Shown here one piece after another: positions 26,262 through 35,506 of a stretch of 64,000 nt of DNA (position 1 is the first letter of the stretch; every line of letters starts with the position of its first letter). The stretch lies in assembly GCF_014191715.1 (NCBI RefSeq), contig NZ_JACHWY010000001.1:1054001-1118000 (forward strand). The letters are read 5' to 3'. Source of the stretch: Litorivivens lipolytica (GTDB lineage: Bacteria; Pseudomonadota; Gammaproteobacteria; Pseudomonadales; Spongiibacteraceae). Position numbers and translations under genes: made by a program. Below the pieces are notes generated by a model. It ran no database searches, was not told the origin of the DNA, and saw nothing but the letters and a program-made list of their open reading frames with translations.

Positions 26262-28190
26262 TTAACTCTCCAATGCAACGCGGCCGCGTCGGGCGACGTC
26301 TGCGGCGAGGTGTTCAGCGATCTCGTCCCAAGTCATGGTTCCAAGATCTTCGCCCTGACGTGCTCGCACGGCCACGGTTTGATTCTCGACCTCCTTATCA
26401 CCCATCACGAGGATGTAAGGAGCCTTCTGAATAGTGTGCTCGCGGATTTTAAAGCCGATCTTCTCATTTCTCAAGTCCGCATTAACCCGGAAACCCTTGT
26501 GGGCCAAGAAATTTTCGAGCTTTTTGACCGACTCGGCCTGATTATCGGTGATATTGCAGATAACCGCCTGCGTCGGCGCTAGCCAAGTGGGGAAAGCGCC
26601 CTCGTAATGCTCGATCAAAATGCCGATAAAGCGTTCGAAGGACCCCAAAATGGCACGGTGCAGCATAACCGGCGTCTTACGCTCGCCACCCTCCGAGACA
26701 TATTGCGCGCCCAGACGGCCCGGCATGGAGAAATCCACCTGAATGGTGCCCAGCTGCCAGACCCGGCCGATACAGTCTTTCAGGGAGAATTCGATCTTGG
26801 GCCCGTAAAAGGCGCCCTCGCCCGGCAATTCTTCCCAGGGCAGGTTTTTGGCATCCAGCGCGTCTGCCAGCGCTTTTTCAGCACGATCCCAGTCTTCATC
26901 CGAGCCAACCCGTTTTTCCGGGCGAGTCGACAGACGATAGATCACTTCGGTAAAACCGAAGTCATCGTATACGCTATGCAGAAAATCAATAAAATCAGCA
27001 ACTTCAGGCTGAATCTGCTCTTCAGTACAGAAAATATGGGCGTCGTCCTGAGTAAAGCCGCGCACCCGCATAATGCCGTGCAGAGAGCCGGACGGCTCGT
27101 TGCGGTGACAGGAACCGAACTCCGCCAGACGCAGAGGCAGATCGCGATAGCTGCGCAGGCCCTGATTAAACACCTGCACATGACAGGGGCAGTTCATGGG
27201 CTTGACCGCAAACTCGCGCTCTTCTGCCTTTAACATAAACATATCGTCGCCGAATTTGTCGGCGTGACCGGATTTCTCCCACAGCGACAGATCCACCACC
27301 TGCGGCGTGCGGATCTCTTCATAGCCATGCCACTGCTGCTGCTCGGCCATGTAGCGCTCGATGGTTTTGTAAACGGACCAGCCCTTGCTGTGCCAGAACA
27401 CCATACCGGGCGCTTCTTCCTGCATATGAAAGAGGCCCAGCTTCTTGCCGATCTTGCGGTGATCGCGCTTGGCGGCCTCTTCCATCACCCGCAGGTGCTC
27501 AGCCAGCTGTTTCTTGTCGGCAAAGGCGGTGCCGTAAACCCGCTGCAGCATCTTGTTGTTGGAGTCGCCACGCCAATAGGCGCCGCTAACCCGCAACAGC
27601 TTAAAGTGCTTGCAGAAACTCATATTGGGCACGTGGGGGCCGCGACACATATCCACGTATTCTTCGTGGTGGTAGAGGCCGGGCTGGTCATCGCGGGCGA
27701 TGTCGCGCTCCAGAATCTCCATTTTGTAGGGTTCGCCGCGCTGTTCAAAGGCCGCGTGAGCCTCATCCCAGCTGACCTTCTTCTTCACCACCTGATAGCC
27801 GGTCTTGGCCAGCGCCTTCATGCGCTCTTCCAGCTTGGCGATATCCTCATCGGTCAACATATGGTCGAGATCGATATCGTAGTAAAAGCCGCTCTCAATA
27901 GTCGGACCAATCGCCATTTTGGCTTCGGGCCAGAGTTGCTTCAGGGCATGCCCCAGAAGGTGAGCACAGGAGTGACGGATGATTTCCAGACCGTCTTCGT
28001 CCTTCGGCGTGAACAGGGTCAGTTGGGCGTCTTCGGTGATCAGATCGCAGGCATCCACCCGCACACCGTTAACGCGGCCACCCAAAGTGGCTTTGGCCAG
28101 ACCGGGGCCGATATCTGCGGCCACATCGTAAACCGATACCGGGCCATCAAAGGAACGTTGACTTCCGTCAGGGAGGGTAATAACAGGCAT
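26262..28190 (-). CDS. thrS: Threonine-tRNA ligase
   Basis: Charges tRNA-Thr. The 642-residue protein contains an N-terminal TGS domain ([14 protein letters not shown] through LFTPKDEDG), the editing domain with [16 protein letters not shown] at about 73-88, the class II catalytic core with [12 protein letters not shown] (zinc-ligand Cys) and the C-terminal anticodon-binding domain ending near residue 640. Length and domain order are typical. AAGGA precedes the ATG. It is the first gene of the thrS-infC-rpmI-rplT unit. No T-box or other leader element was seen in the 236 bp upstream, apart from a palindromic repeat at 28341-28421. Confidence 0.98.
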   Translation of the reverse strand: MPVITLPDGSQRSFDGPVSVYDVAADIGPGLAKATLGGRVNGVRVDACDLITEDAQLTLFTPKDEDGLEIIRHSCAHLLGHALKQLWPEAKMAIGPTIESGFYYDIDLDHMLTDEDIAKLEERMKALAKTGYQVVKKKVSWDEAHAAFEQRGEPYKMEILERDIARDDQPGLYHHEEYVDMCRGPHVPNMSFCKHFKLLRVSGAYWRGDSNNKMLQRVYGTAFADKKQLAEHLRVMEEAAKRDHRKIGKKLGLFHMQEEAPGMVFWHSKGWSVYKTIERYMAEQQQWHGYEEIRTPQVVDLSLWEKSGHADKFGDDMFMLKAEEREFAVKPMNCPCHVQVFNQGLRSYRDLPLRLAEFGSCHRNEPSGSLHGIMRVRGFTQDDAHIFCTEEQIQPEVADFIDFLHSVYDDFGFTEVIYRLSTRPEKRVGSDEDWDRAEKALADALDAKNLPWEELPGEGAFYGPKIEFSLKDCIGRVWQLGTIQVDFSMPGRLGAQYVSEGGERKTPVMLHRAILGSFERFIGILIEHYEGAFPTWLAPTQAVICNITDNQAESVKKLENFLAHKGFRVNADLRNEKIGFKIREHTIQKAPYILVMGDKEVENQTVAVRARQGEDLGTMTWDEIAEHLAADVARRGRVALES

Positions 28191-28340
28191 TGTGCGTCCT
28201 TTTACCAGTGGTGGCCCCTACCAAAGGCCACGTGCAAGGCCGTTTGAACATCGCCAGCGCGATGAATAACAGCGTGAATTTAAACGGATTTGAGGGGGCG
28301 TATTATCGGGAAGAAGGTGGGGGAAGACAAGAGTGGGATA

Positions 28341-28421
28341 CCCTCACCCTAACCCTCTCCCAAAGGGAGAGGGGGACTCGGAACAATTCCCTCTCCCTTT
28401 GGGAGCGGGCCGGGGTGAGGG
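28341..28421. repeat. Palindromic repeat element, family B copy 1
   Basis: An 81-bp double hairpin bounded by CCCTCACC (28341-28348) and GGTGAGGG (28414-28421). Inside are CCCTCTCCC and GGGAGAGGG type arms, one hairpin at 28353-28373 and a matching pair near 28389-28405. A shorter 45-bp copy with the same ends and core is at 55446-55490. It lies 5 nt after the stop codon of the amidohydrolase gene on the minus strand and upstream of thrS. Confidence 0.85.
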
Positions 28422-28426
28422 GTACC

Positions 28427-29647
28427 TTACGCAGCCGGTTTGATCTCAGAACGAGTCGGCCCGATGCGCTCCGCAATCGGCACCAGCTTGTCGCGATCAA
28501 AACCATAGAACTTGATGGCATTCTCGCCCAGCATCTTGGCCACTTCCTCGTGCGGCAGATCGTGGAAGGTATCTACCATCGCATCGCGGGTGCTCGGCCA
28601 GGTGCCTTCCGGGTGCGGGTAATCACTGCCCCACATCACCTGATCAATGCCCATATCATGGCGGTACTTCATATCACCGCGCGGGATACACGAGGCACCA
28701 ATACCGACATTGCGTTTGAAGTAGTCGGTGGGTGACATGGACAGGTGCGAACGGAAGTCACCCAGCTTGGCCGAGAAGTGCACATCGTGGTAGTTGTGAT
28801 CCAGCAACTGCAGATACGGCGGCAACATCCAGCTGGTGCCGGTTTCAGTGACCGCGACTTTCAGTTTCGGAAAGCGCTCAAACACCCCACCCCAGATCAT
28901 GAAAGTCAGCGGGCGGTAGGTCCAGAAGAAGACCTCGGACACGTAAACGCCCATGGCACCGGGATAATCGTCCGGCGCCTCTTCCGGGAAGTTCTTGCCG
29001 AAGTATTCCTTGGTCATGGCACCACCGGAGTGGAAGTTCACCACAATGCCGAGGTCCTCACAGGCACGCCAGAAGGGATCGTATTTAACGTGGTGGTAGG
29101 GCTCAAAGGGGCCGGTCGACAGAGGAATCAACACTGCCTTCAGGCCGCTTTCCTTCACCCAGCGAACTTCTTTTACCGCTTCTTCGATATCCCACAGCAG
29201 CGGAATTGAAGCGACACCTGCATGGCGCTCTGGCGCTTTCGAACAGAACTCCGCCAGCCAGCGGTTATGAGCTCGGGCACCAGCCCACTGCAGCTCCGGC
29301 ACGATGGTTTCGTCTGAGGGCAAACCCAGCCCGGCACCAAAAGGCGGACTGTTGCGCTCGGTGATCCCATCGACGAATACCACCTCACCCGCAATGCCGT
29401 CTTCATCCAGCATGCGAATACGCTGATCGTGATCCCAGGCACCGTGCAGCCCATGCTCCACGCCCTCGCGCCACTCGTCGTTGATTTCCTTAATCAGAAA
29501 GGCCTGCTCCGCCTTCTCCGTCATTTCAATCTGAATTGGCAGCGCCATATCAAACATTTCGCGATATTGCGGGTCGAGGTAGTCGCGGTATTTTTCCGGG
29601 GGAAGGCCTGCGTGGCAGTCTGATGAAATAACGATGTAACGATCCAT
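28427..29647 (-). CDS. Amidohydrolase family protein (ACMSD-like)
   Basis: Metal-dependent TIM-barrel hydrolase or decarboxylase of the amidohydrolase-2 group. The 406-residue protein begins with YIVISSDCHAGLPP, where the usual HxH is replaced by an SDCHAG element as in many ACMSD-like proteins. It carries VVNFHSGG (His on strand 5), TETGTSWMLP and the late GSDYPHPEGTWP motif with the catalytic Asp. AGGAGT precedes the ATG. It stands alone between phoD and thrS. In soil and marine bacteria such proteins degrade aromatic or steroid ring-cleavage products; the substrate here is unknown. Confidence 0.82.
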   Translation of the reverse strand: MDRYIVISSDCHAGLPPEKYRDYLDPQYREMFDMALPIQIEMTEKAEQAFLIKEINDEWREGVEHGLHGAWDHDQRIRMLDEDGIAGEVVFVDGITERNSPPFGAGLGLPSDETIVPELQWAGARAHNRWLAEFCSKAPERHAGVASIPLLWDIEEAVKEVRWVKESGLKAVLIPLSTGPFEPYHHVKYDPFWRACEDLGIVVNFHSGGAMTKEYFGKNFPEEAPDDYPGAMGVYVSEVFFWTYRPLTFMIWGGVFERFPKLKVAVTETGTSWMLPPYLQLLDHNYHDVHFSAKLGDFRSHLSMSPTDYFKRNVGIGASCIPRGDMKYRHDMGIDQVMWGSDYPHPEGTWPSTRDAMVDTFHDLPHEEVAKMLGENAIKFYGFDRDKLVPIAERIGPTRSEIKPAA

Positions 29648-29780
29648 AAAACACTCCTGCGGTTACGCCGGCCGGGGCCGAGGTCTGTCGTTATTGTTAG
29701 GCTTCAGGCTACAAATTTACACAGCGTTCTACTTTTTTCAATAAAGGCGTCATTACACTTTGGTAGGAAAATCGTGGTGG

Positions 29781-29815
29781 AAAATCTGGATAGGACGCCA
29801 GACGGAATCCTATCC
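29781..29815 (-). terminator. Terminator after phoD
   Basis: An 8-bp stem GGATAGGA/TCCTATCC with a 12-nt loop (29788-29815) is followed on the minus strand by AGATTTT. It lies 15 nt downstream of the phoD stop codon. Confidence 0.5.
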
Positions 29816-29829
29816 ATCTTCGCCGAGGA

Positions 29830-31530
29830 TCAGGCTCGGGATAAAACGTGCTGATGACGTCCCGACAAGCGGTATTCTGGCGACTCGATATTGTCGACGT
29901 ACAGCCACTCGGCTACGACTTCTTCCCGACTAAATGTCAGCTGCAAATGCCCCCGGTCTTTCAGGTTGCAGTACTCCAGATCATCTACCAACAGGGGCAG
30001 CGCTTTTGCCAGTTGCTCTGCGGTCTGCGGCTCCAAGGATAAATAGTGTTCCATGCCCGGAGAGGAAACGGACGGTGTCGCAAACTCCACTCCCACATAG
30101 TGCCCGTCCTTGTCGATAAGTTTGCTGTGCCAAGCATTGTGCGTATCGCCGGCCACAACAACAACGTTGCCCTGCTTTTCCGCCAAAGTCCGATACAGCA
30201 TTTCGCGCTCGACCGGGTAGCCATCCCAAGCATCCAGATTGTAGGGCAGCTTGCGTTGCAGCATCTGCTGTTCCTGCTCTGCTAACTTTTGACCGCGGAG
30301 AGATTTCTGCTTGAGCGTTGCCAAATGCCCAATGGTTTCACCGGCCTTGCTGCGATCCTTGCCAGCCATTGCCGCAGCGGGGAACCACATTTTACCCATC
30401 AGCACCTGCTGTCCCAGCAGCTGCCATCGGGCTTTAGACTGTTTCACTTGCTGATTCAGCCAGCCAAGCTGCTCTTCACCAAGCAGGGAGCGCTGCGGGT
30501 CAAACAGGGCCTGCTGAAAGCCTTTCTGGTCAAACTGGCCAGTGTTTGAATCCACAAAGTCAGCCATAGCGAGCTGCTTGCTACGACCGATAATCCGGGT
30601 ATCCAGCATGTGCAGGCCGACCAGATCACCGAATTCAAAGCTGCGATAAATACGCTCGCTCTGCTCACCCATCGGCGGGCGAATGGGCACCCACTCATAG
30701 TAGGCCTGTATTGCTGCCAGCTTTCTGGCCTCAAAATCACCCTCACCCGGATTATGGTTTTCTCCACCGCTGTTCCAGGTATCATTGCAGATTTCGTGAT
30801 CATCCCAAACTGCGATAACAGGCACTGCGGCATTCAAAGCCTGCAAGCCTCGATCGGTGTAATAATGGGCGTAACGCTTGCGGTAATCGTTGACCGTAAA
30901 GAGCTCCCCGCGATTGTCATCCGCCAGCGTGCGACCGATGCGCTGCGCGTTTTCAGAGGCATAACCGGTATCAGAATATTCATAAATGAAGTCGCCGAGA
31001 TGCAAGGCATAGTCGATATCAGTAAATCCTGAGGCATGCTCATACACATTGAAGTAACCTGCCGGATAATTCGAGCAGGAAAAGACAGCAAACTTAACGC
31101 GATCTACCGAGCCTGCGGGTAGTGTTTTGCCCTTGCCAACAGGGCTGTATTCATCCTTTGCCTGAAACCGATAGAAATAGTCCCGCCCTGACGACAACTC
31201 GCGCACATCAATCTTGACGGTAAAATCATTGCTGGCAGAGCAATCAACCTGACCACTGCGAACGAGTTTTGTAAATTCCCGATCGAGCGCAAGCTCCCAA
31301 TTCAGAGTGACCGGCTGGGTTGCGTCACCCTCTATTGGCGTCGCACGTGTCCAGATAATCAGCCCATCGCCTGTGGGGTCGCCGCTTGCAACACCGTGCT
31401 CAAAACGCGCAGCCGACAAAGGCCGGCCTCCCGCCAATAGGCTGCAACCCGACATCGCCGTAGACAGCGTAACACTGCCGGCAAGTGCTCCAGTCAGTTC
31501 GAGAAAACGGCGCCTGGAAAGTGGATGCAT
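29830..31530 (-). CDS. phoD: Alkaline phosphatase D family protein, Tat-exported
   Basis: Secreted metallophosphatase or phosphodiesterase of 566 residues. A twin-arginine signal SRRRFLEL lies at residues 5-12, followed by a hydrophobic stretch and Cys29 in a GC context that could be lipidated, although Met at -3 is not ideal. A beta-sandwich domain (ARFEHGVASGDPTGDGLIIWTRATP) precedes the PhoD metal site: FAVFSCSNYPAGYFNVYEHA, LHLGDFIYEY, IAVWDDHEICND and VVVAGDTHNAWHS. GAGG precedes the ATG. Pho regulation is expected for the family, but I could not find a complete Pho box upstream. Confidence 0.92.
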   Translation of the reverse strand: MHPLSRRRFLELTGALAGSVTLSTAMSGCSLLAGGRPLSAARFEHGVASGDPTGDGLIIWTRATPIEGDATQPVTLNWELALDREFTKLVRSGQVDCSASNDFTVKIDVRELSSGRDYFYRFQAKDEYSPVGKGKTLPAGSVDRVKFAVFSCSNYPAGYFNVYEHASGFTDIDYALHLGDFIYEYSDTGYASENAQRIGRTLADDNRGELFTVNDYRKRYAHYYTDRGLQALNAAVPVIAVWDDHEICNDTWNSGGENHNPGEGDFEARKLAAIQAYYEWVPIRPPMGEQSERIYRSFEFGDLVGLHMLDTRIIGRSKQLAMADFVDSNTGQFDQKGFQQALFDPQRSLLGEEQLGWLNQQVKQSKARWQLLGQQVLMGKMWFPAAAMAGKDRSKAGETIGHLATLKQKSLRGQKLAEQEQQMLQRKLPYNLDAWDGYPVEREMLYRTLAEKQGNVVVVAGDTHNAWHSKLIDKDGHYVGVEFATPSVSSPGMEHYLSLEPQTAEQLAKALPLLVDDLEYCNLKDRGHLQLTFSREEVVAEWLYVDNIESPEYRLSGRHQHVLSRA

Positions 31531-31647
31531 TACTGGGCCCTCAAATTATTATCGTTAGAGTGATTAGACCCGCGGAAGGATACCGTGACTTTATGACACT
31601 TTTAAAGCGAGGTGCTTAGCGTTCAGTGTTACGTCGATATGATGGCC

Positions 31648-32007
31648 TTAAGGATTTAAACGAATAACGCGAACATCAACCTCTACACCATTTTCCTTCA
31701 TACCTGTGGTCAACTGATCCCGAGTCTGATTCACAACAATGCGATGCATCAGCCCAGGCGATAGGTTACTGAATTTGCCACCAATCCAGGAGCGCTCGGC
31801 TACCAGTTCCAGCGGATTCAGTATCTCCAGTGCAATTACCAAGCGTTGCCGTTTGCCATTCTGGTCCGCCGGCCCCTCCAATTCGGCGGCCAGCTCTGCA
31901 TCGCGCTCATCCTCATGCTGGGGGTGAGTTCGCAATTTCCAGACGAGCACAATAACTGCCAGCGTCAGCAGCAGATTTAGTGAGACCGAAACGGTGAGCC
32001 AATCCAT
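31648..32007 (-). CDS. Unrecognised small membrane-anchored protein
   Basis: A 119-residue protein with one N-terminal membrane helix (WLTVSVSLNLLLTLAVIVLVWKL, about residues 3-25), an acidic linker (HEDERDAELAAELEG) and a cytoplasmic domain (RLVIALEILNPLELVAERSWIGGKFSNLSPGLMHRIVVNQTRDQL ... VEVDVRVIRL). I do not know its family. The ATG at 32007 was chosen because the helix then starts at once; an ATG at 32040 would add 11 polar residues. It is divergent from the CBS-domain gene. Confidence 0.6.
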   Translation of the reverse strand: MDWLTVSVSLNLLLTLAVIVLVWKLRTHPQHEDERDAELAAELEGPADQNGKRQRLVIALEILNPLELVAERSWIGGKFSNLSPGLMHRIVVNQTRDQLTTGMKENGVEVDVRVIRLNP

Positions 32008-32150
32008 ATCTGAATTATTCCTGATTTTTATGGGCGCCATTATGCCCGATCACGAGTTTGAGGTTTGTGAAACTGCGGGATTTTTCCATAACGATTTTGC
32101 CGCAGTGGGCGTATAGTATTTCCATAGCTAACAGTGCAGGAGTTCGCTAC

Positions 32151-32558
32151 ATGACCCAGATACTGGTTAAAGACGTAATGATCGACAATCCACCCGCCGT
32201 GAAGTGCGGCGAGGCATTGGATTCTGCGGTCGACAAACTGATCAAGCACAAACTGCTTGGCCTGCCGGTAATCGACGACAAAAAGCAGGTGGTCGGGTTT
32301 CTGTCAGAGCAGGACTGCATCCATACCATGCTGATCAGCAGCTATCACTGTGAGGAATCCCGCTCGGTGGATGACATCATGAGTCATCAAGTGCTGACGG
32401 TGGGGCCGAATGAATCCATCATTGATGTGGCACAACGTATGGGCAAGGAAAAACCCAAATCCTACCCTGTGGTTGCCGAGGGGAAACTGATCGGCCTCCT
32501 TACACGCGGCAATATCCTGCAAGCCCTGTGGGAAAACCACGCGGAGTGCAGCACCTAA
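32151..32558 (+). CDS. Paired CBS-domain protein
   Basis: A 135-residue cytoplasmic protein formed almost entirely of two CBS repeats, which bind adenosine nucleotides and act as energy or ionic-strength sensors. The first repeat holds VKDVMIDNPPAVKCGEALDSAVDKLIKHKLLGLPVIDDKKQVVGFLSEQD and the second VDDIMSHQVLTVGPNESIIDVAQRMGKEKPKSYPVVAEGKLIGLLTRG. The ATG at 32151 has CAGGAG 9 nt upstream; the frame extends to 32058 without family resemblance. There is no attached enzyme domain, so its partner is unknown. Confidence 0.88.
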   Translation: MTQILVKDVMIDNPPAVKCGEALDSAVDKLIKHKLLGLPVIDDKKQVVGFLSEQDCIHTMLISSYHCEESRSVDDIMSHQVLTVGPNESIIDVAQRMGKEKPKSYPVVAEGKLIGLLTRGNILQALWENHAECST

Positions 32559-32591
32559 GCTGCCCTCCCTGGCAAATTCTCGAAAGTCAGC

Positions 32592-32783
32592 TCAGGCATT
32601 TTCCGCGCGGAGCTGACACTCCAGCTCGCCCCCCACTCCCGCATACAGGCTCACCACAATCGGCTGACAGCAGACAAAGCAGTCTTCAACATAACTGTCG
32701 CCCGCCTGCATGCAGTCCAACAGCAGGCTGATGGTCTCACCGCAGTAGGGGCACATGGCTGACTTTTCCTGTAGGGCCTCCAT
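32592..32783 (-). CDS. CPXCG-motif cysteine-rich protein
   Basis: A 63-residue protein with the motif MCPYCGETISLLLDCMQAGDSYVEDCFVCCQPI, which is the conserved CPxCG pattern followed by the DC-F-CC-P half, a probable zinc ribbon. This family is widespread in proteobacteria and its role is unknown to me. It lies tail to tail with the CBS-domain gene and 31 nt downstream of the secreted protein gene. Confidence 0.8.
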   Translation of the reverse strand: MEALQEKSAMCPYCGETISLLLDCMQAGDSYVEDCFVCCQPIVVSLYAGVGGELECQLRAENA

Positions 32784-32814
32784 AACGCGCTCCGTTTCCG
32801 GGTTTCAAGCGAAC

Positions 32815-34224
32815 TCAGGGTTTCAATCGAACATAGTCTTCATAGTGATGGATCGCAATGCCTCGATAGGCGGAATATTGCCCACGCAATTTCGTATTGA
32901 CACTGCGCAGAACCGATTGCATGAATCGATCGCCCTCTTCGCAAAAAGTAATCTGCTGAGGCTCAATACACATGGTTTCCACACCCACAACCATGGCCTT
33001 GCCAGTGGCGTTGGCGTAGCGCAGCTCAGTGTCCGCGTCGTTGAGAATACGCGCTTCGGTATCACGGTAGTCCATCAGAGCTACGCTATCCGTCGCATCA
33101 ATAATCCACTCGTGCATGGCGCGTGACTGGCCATATCGTGGCAGGGTGTATATGTCGTACCAAACCGGCATGTCGACCATCAACGGCAGTGAAACAGCCG
33201 CCAGTCGACGATCAACCTCCTCGTAGAGATTAATCAGCTGATTGGCCACGCTGTTGCGGTCGTTCTGCCACTGATGGATGAGGTGGGCCTCGATATCCAG
33301 ATGAACGGCTGTGGGACGGGCCTCCGGATAACGACGGGTAAATTCGATCGCCTGATCTACCAGCGTCAGCACTTCATGGTGATTGCCATAAAGCGCCCAC
33401 TCCGGTTTGCCAAACAGCAGTTCTACGGCTAAGCCGCGATCTTGTGCAAGGCGGATAAACTCTGCCAAGGCCGGCTGGTTATGCAGCACAGGTGTGCGTG
33501 CGTCGATGTACAGCGTATTCAGTTCGCGATTGGCCGCGAAGGTAAACAACTCCTGCCGTTTTCTGGGGTTCAGCACCGTATCCGCCTTCCACACCCACAA
33601 TGCACGGGTTGCCGCAGCATTGGCTGGCTGTGCCGAGTGGCTTGCCGTCGCCGCAGGCGCTTCCAGTTTTACGTCCGACAGGAAAATGCGATCGGTGCCG
33701 TGATTGGCCTCAAAAAAAGGCACGCCATCCGCCGCTGCTAGTCCAACATAAACCGTTGTTACACCTGCAACATCAAAGCCCAGCGACGCACGATACCAGC
33801 CACCGCCCTGTGGGCTGAAACCGACTTCGTGCCCAGCTGCACGCGTCCCGACACTGCCAGTCGCAAGGTCGAAATAGGTACGGCGAATGTCGCCTCCCTC
33901 ATGGCGCGTGGCGAGGTAGGTCCAGCGCGTGCCGGTATCTTTCAGTTGTGCCGACACAATGCGATAACCCGAGCCACGCTGAGATGGAGTCAGATCATGA
34001 ATGGCGTCGTGAGCGCCGCTGCCGTAGGCGCGCACTGAATAATATACCTGCTCTGTCGGACCAGATGGACCGGCAGCAACGATTTCGACGCGATTTGATC
34101 GCATGGATTCCAGCCTTTCGGCGTAGGCCTTGGGCAAGGCACTAAGGGCAATAATCAAAAACAGAAAAAAATGGAACAGAGGGCGAACAGAGGCCGCCGA
34201 GGAAAAAGAGCTTGCGTGGTGCAT
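32815..34224 (-). CDS. Unrecognised exported protein with putative TIM-barrel hydrolase domain
   Basis: A 469-residue precursor with a signal peptide (LFHFFLFLIIALSALPKAYA, cleavage about residue 35). The first part (about 45-190) is beta-rich and resembles a carbohydrate-binding sandwich (WYRASLGFDVAGVTTVYVGLAAADGVPFF). The second part begins RALWVWKADTVLNPRKRQELFTFAANRELNTLYIDARTP and runs through TAVHLDIEAHL, VDMPVWYDIYTLPRYG, SVALMDYRDTE and GIAIHHYEDYVRL, which reads like alternating strands and helices of a TIM barrel with acidic residues (DIE, MDYR) at strand ends. A glycosidase-like function is inference; I know no named family. Confidence 0.65.
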   Translation of the reverse strand: MHHASSFSSAASVRPLFHFFLFLIIALSALPKAYAERLESMRSNRVEIVAAGPSGPTEQVYYSVRAYGSGAHDAIHDLTPSQRGSGYRIVSAQLKDTGTRWTYLATRHEGGDIRRTYFDLATGSVGTRAAGHEVGFSPQGGGWYRASLGFDVAGVTTVYVGLAAADGVPFFEANHGTDRIFLSDVKLEAPAATASHSAQPANAAATRALWVWKADTVLNPRKRQELFTFAANRELNTLYIDARTPVLHNQPALAEFIRLAQDRGLAVELLFGKPEWALYGNHHEVLTLVDQAIEFTRRYPEARPTAVHLDIEAHLIHQWQNDRNSVANQLINLYEEVDRRLAAVSLPLMVDMPVWYDIYTLPRYGQSRAMHEWIIDATDSVALMDYRDTEARILNDADTELRYANATGKAMVVGVETMCIEPQQITFCEEGDRFMQSVLRSVNTKLRGQYSAYRGIAIHHYEDYVRLKP

Positions 34225-34529
34225 GAAGTGAGTTCTCGCCTTGGTGTTGATGTGTTGCTGTTGGCGCGTTGAAGTCGTAATAACAAAAACGTACTAGCCC
34301 TTGCGGGCATTCAGAAAAACTTTCGAGAGGAAATACATTTCTTCGCTTTTAAAATTATTATTTAAACTCGCCGCCAGATTCGCGCGCATACTACGTGCGG
34401 TGGCAATCGTTAGAAAGCGAGAAAAACAGTGAAAAAACCAGCCTGTGAGCCACGTCATGGTTAACACTAAGACTTGTCTGCGACTGTTGGTAAGCCACGA
34501 CAGCAGGCGTTTGCGAAAGGCAACACCTT
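34225..34529. other. Intergenic region, no feature recognised
   Basis: A 305-bp AT-richer gap between the exported protein gene and the porin-like gene, both on the minus strand. A short GCCC/GGGC hairpin is visible near 34298-34310 but is too weak to call a terminator. It probably holds the promoter of the gene at 32815-34224. Confidence 0.4.
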
Positions 34530-35429
34530 TCAGAAAGAAAAGCGTAACCCGAGTTCGGCGTGGTGAAAGTCAGCGCCCTCTTCTTGCTCATGGCGATGCA
34601 GGTAAAGATAAGAACCGAAAGCATTGGAGTGCAAAAAGTCGATTCCAACACTGAGGAGGTATTCCTCAAACTGTTCCAGGTCTGATTTACCGTACTGCAA
34701 TTTGAAGATTCTTTTATCCGAGCTGTGAGCAAGACTGAACAGGCGAGCGAGGGTATCGGGCTGATCCGGCTGCGATTCACGTTCTGCGGTGAAACCCAAT
34801 GCAAACGCGCCCAGTGATCTGAACAGGGTCACTCGGTGTCGGCGGACATGATCTCCCGTGACATGCTTCTCGGAGGCCAGCGCAATTCCACCGGTTTCAG
34901 ACTCAAACCAGAGTGCGCTGGAAACGCCATTGTGACGATTATCTGCATCGTGTCGAATGAGGGCGACTTCACCGCGAAAGCCTCCCCACGTGGGGCTCTG
35001 GTAGTAGAGCGAATCCGTCGCCTGAATGTCGCCATTCCATAGTTCGGAAGGGTCAGCAATCGTATCGGGAAAGCGGTCTACGGGATCGGCAAGGTGGCGA
35101 AGAGGTGTTTCGAGATTGCCTGCGCGCAGACTACCGAGCGGCGTTGCCAGTCCGACAAAGGTATCGTTCTGACCGAAATCCTTATCGCTGTCGGCATCGG
35201 CGTCGATTTCGTACTCTGCCTGTATCAGCAGATCAATCTGCTCAGTCAGGGCTTGCTCGACGGCAAAGCCCAGAAAAGAACCGCGACTATCCATAAAGAC
35301 ATCACTATCACCGGATCGCGCCTCGCTGTAGCGAGGGCCAATGTCCAGATAGCCGTACCACCCTGCCATCACCGATGGCGAAAACACTGCCAGAACAGCA
35401 ACCAAGCCCGCTAACCAACACCCTTTCAA
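34530..35429 (-). CDS. Porin-like outer-membrane beta-barrel protein
   Basis: A 299-residue precursor with a signal peptide (KGCWLAGLVAVLAVFSPSVMA, about residue 22). The mature protein opens with GWYGYLDIGPRYSEA, has alternating amphipathic strands such as VEQALTEQIDLLIQAEYEID and TFVGLATPLGSLRAGNLETPLRHLAD, and ends in LGLRFSF, an aromatic C-terminal residue that signals BAM-dependent insertion. The FVGL-GSLRAG-N segment is the conserved beginning-of-barrel and loop 3 region of Gram-negative porins (Porin_4). It is shorter than general porins. The start is TTG at 35429 with GAGG upstream. Confidence 0.75.
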   Translation of the reverse strand: MKGCWLAGLVAVLAVFSPSVMAGWYGYLDIGPRYSEARSGDSDVFMDSRGSFLGFAVEQALTEQIDLLIQAEYEIDADADSDKDFGQNDTFVGLATPLGSLRAGNLETPLRHLADPVDRFPDTIADPSELWNGDIQATDSLYYQSPTWGGFRGEVALIRHDADNRHNGVSSALWFESETGGIALASEKHVTGDHVRRHRVTLFRSLGAFALGFTAERESQPDQPDTLARLFSLAHSSDKRIFKLQYGKSDLEQFEEYLLSVGIDFLHSNAFGSYLYLHRHEQEEGADFHHAELGLRFSF

Positions 35430-35506
35430 GACAACCTCTTATGCGCTTGTATACAGGCGTTAGCTTAGAACAGGCTTGGCGACAATGCTGCACTATTAAT
35501 GCAAAA

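Noticed and set aside
27264-28247. A 327-codon plus-strand frame opposite thrS.
   Set aside because: Antisense shadow of thrS, with no recognisable domain.
31583-31600. TGTCATAAAGTCACGG upstream of phoD as a possible Pho box.
   Set aside because: The second CTGTCAT half at 11-bp spacing is absent; only one half-site matches.
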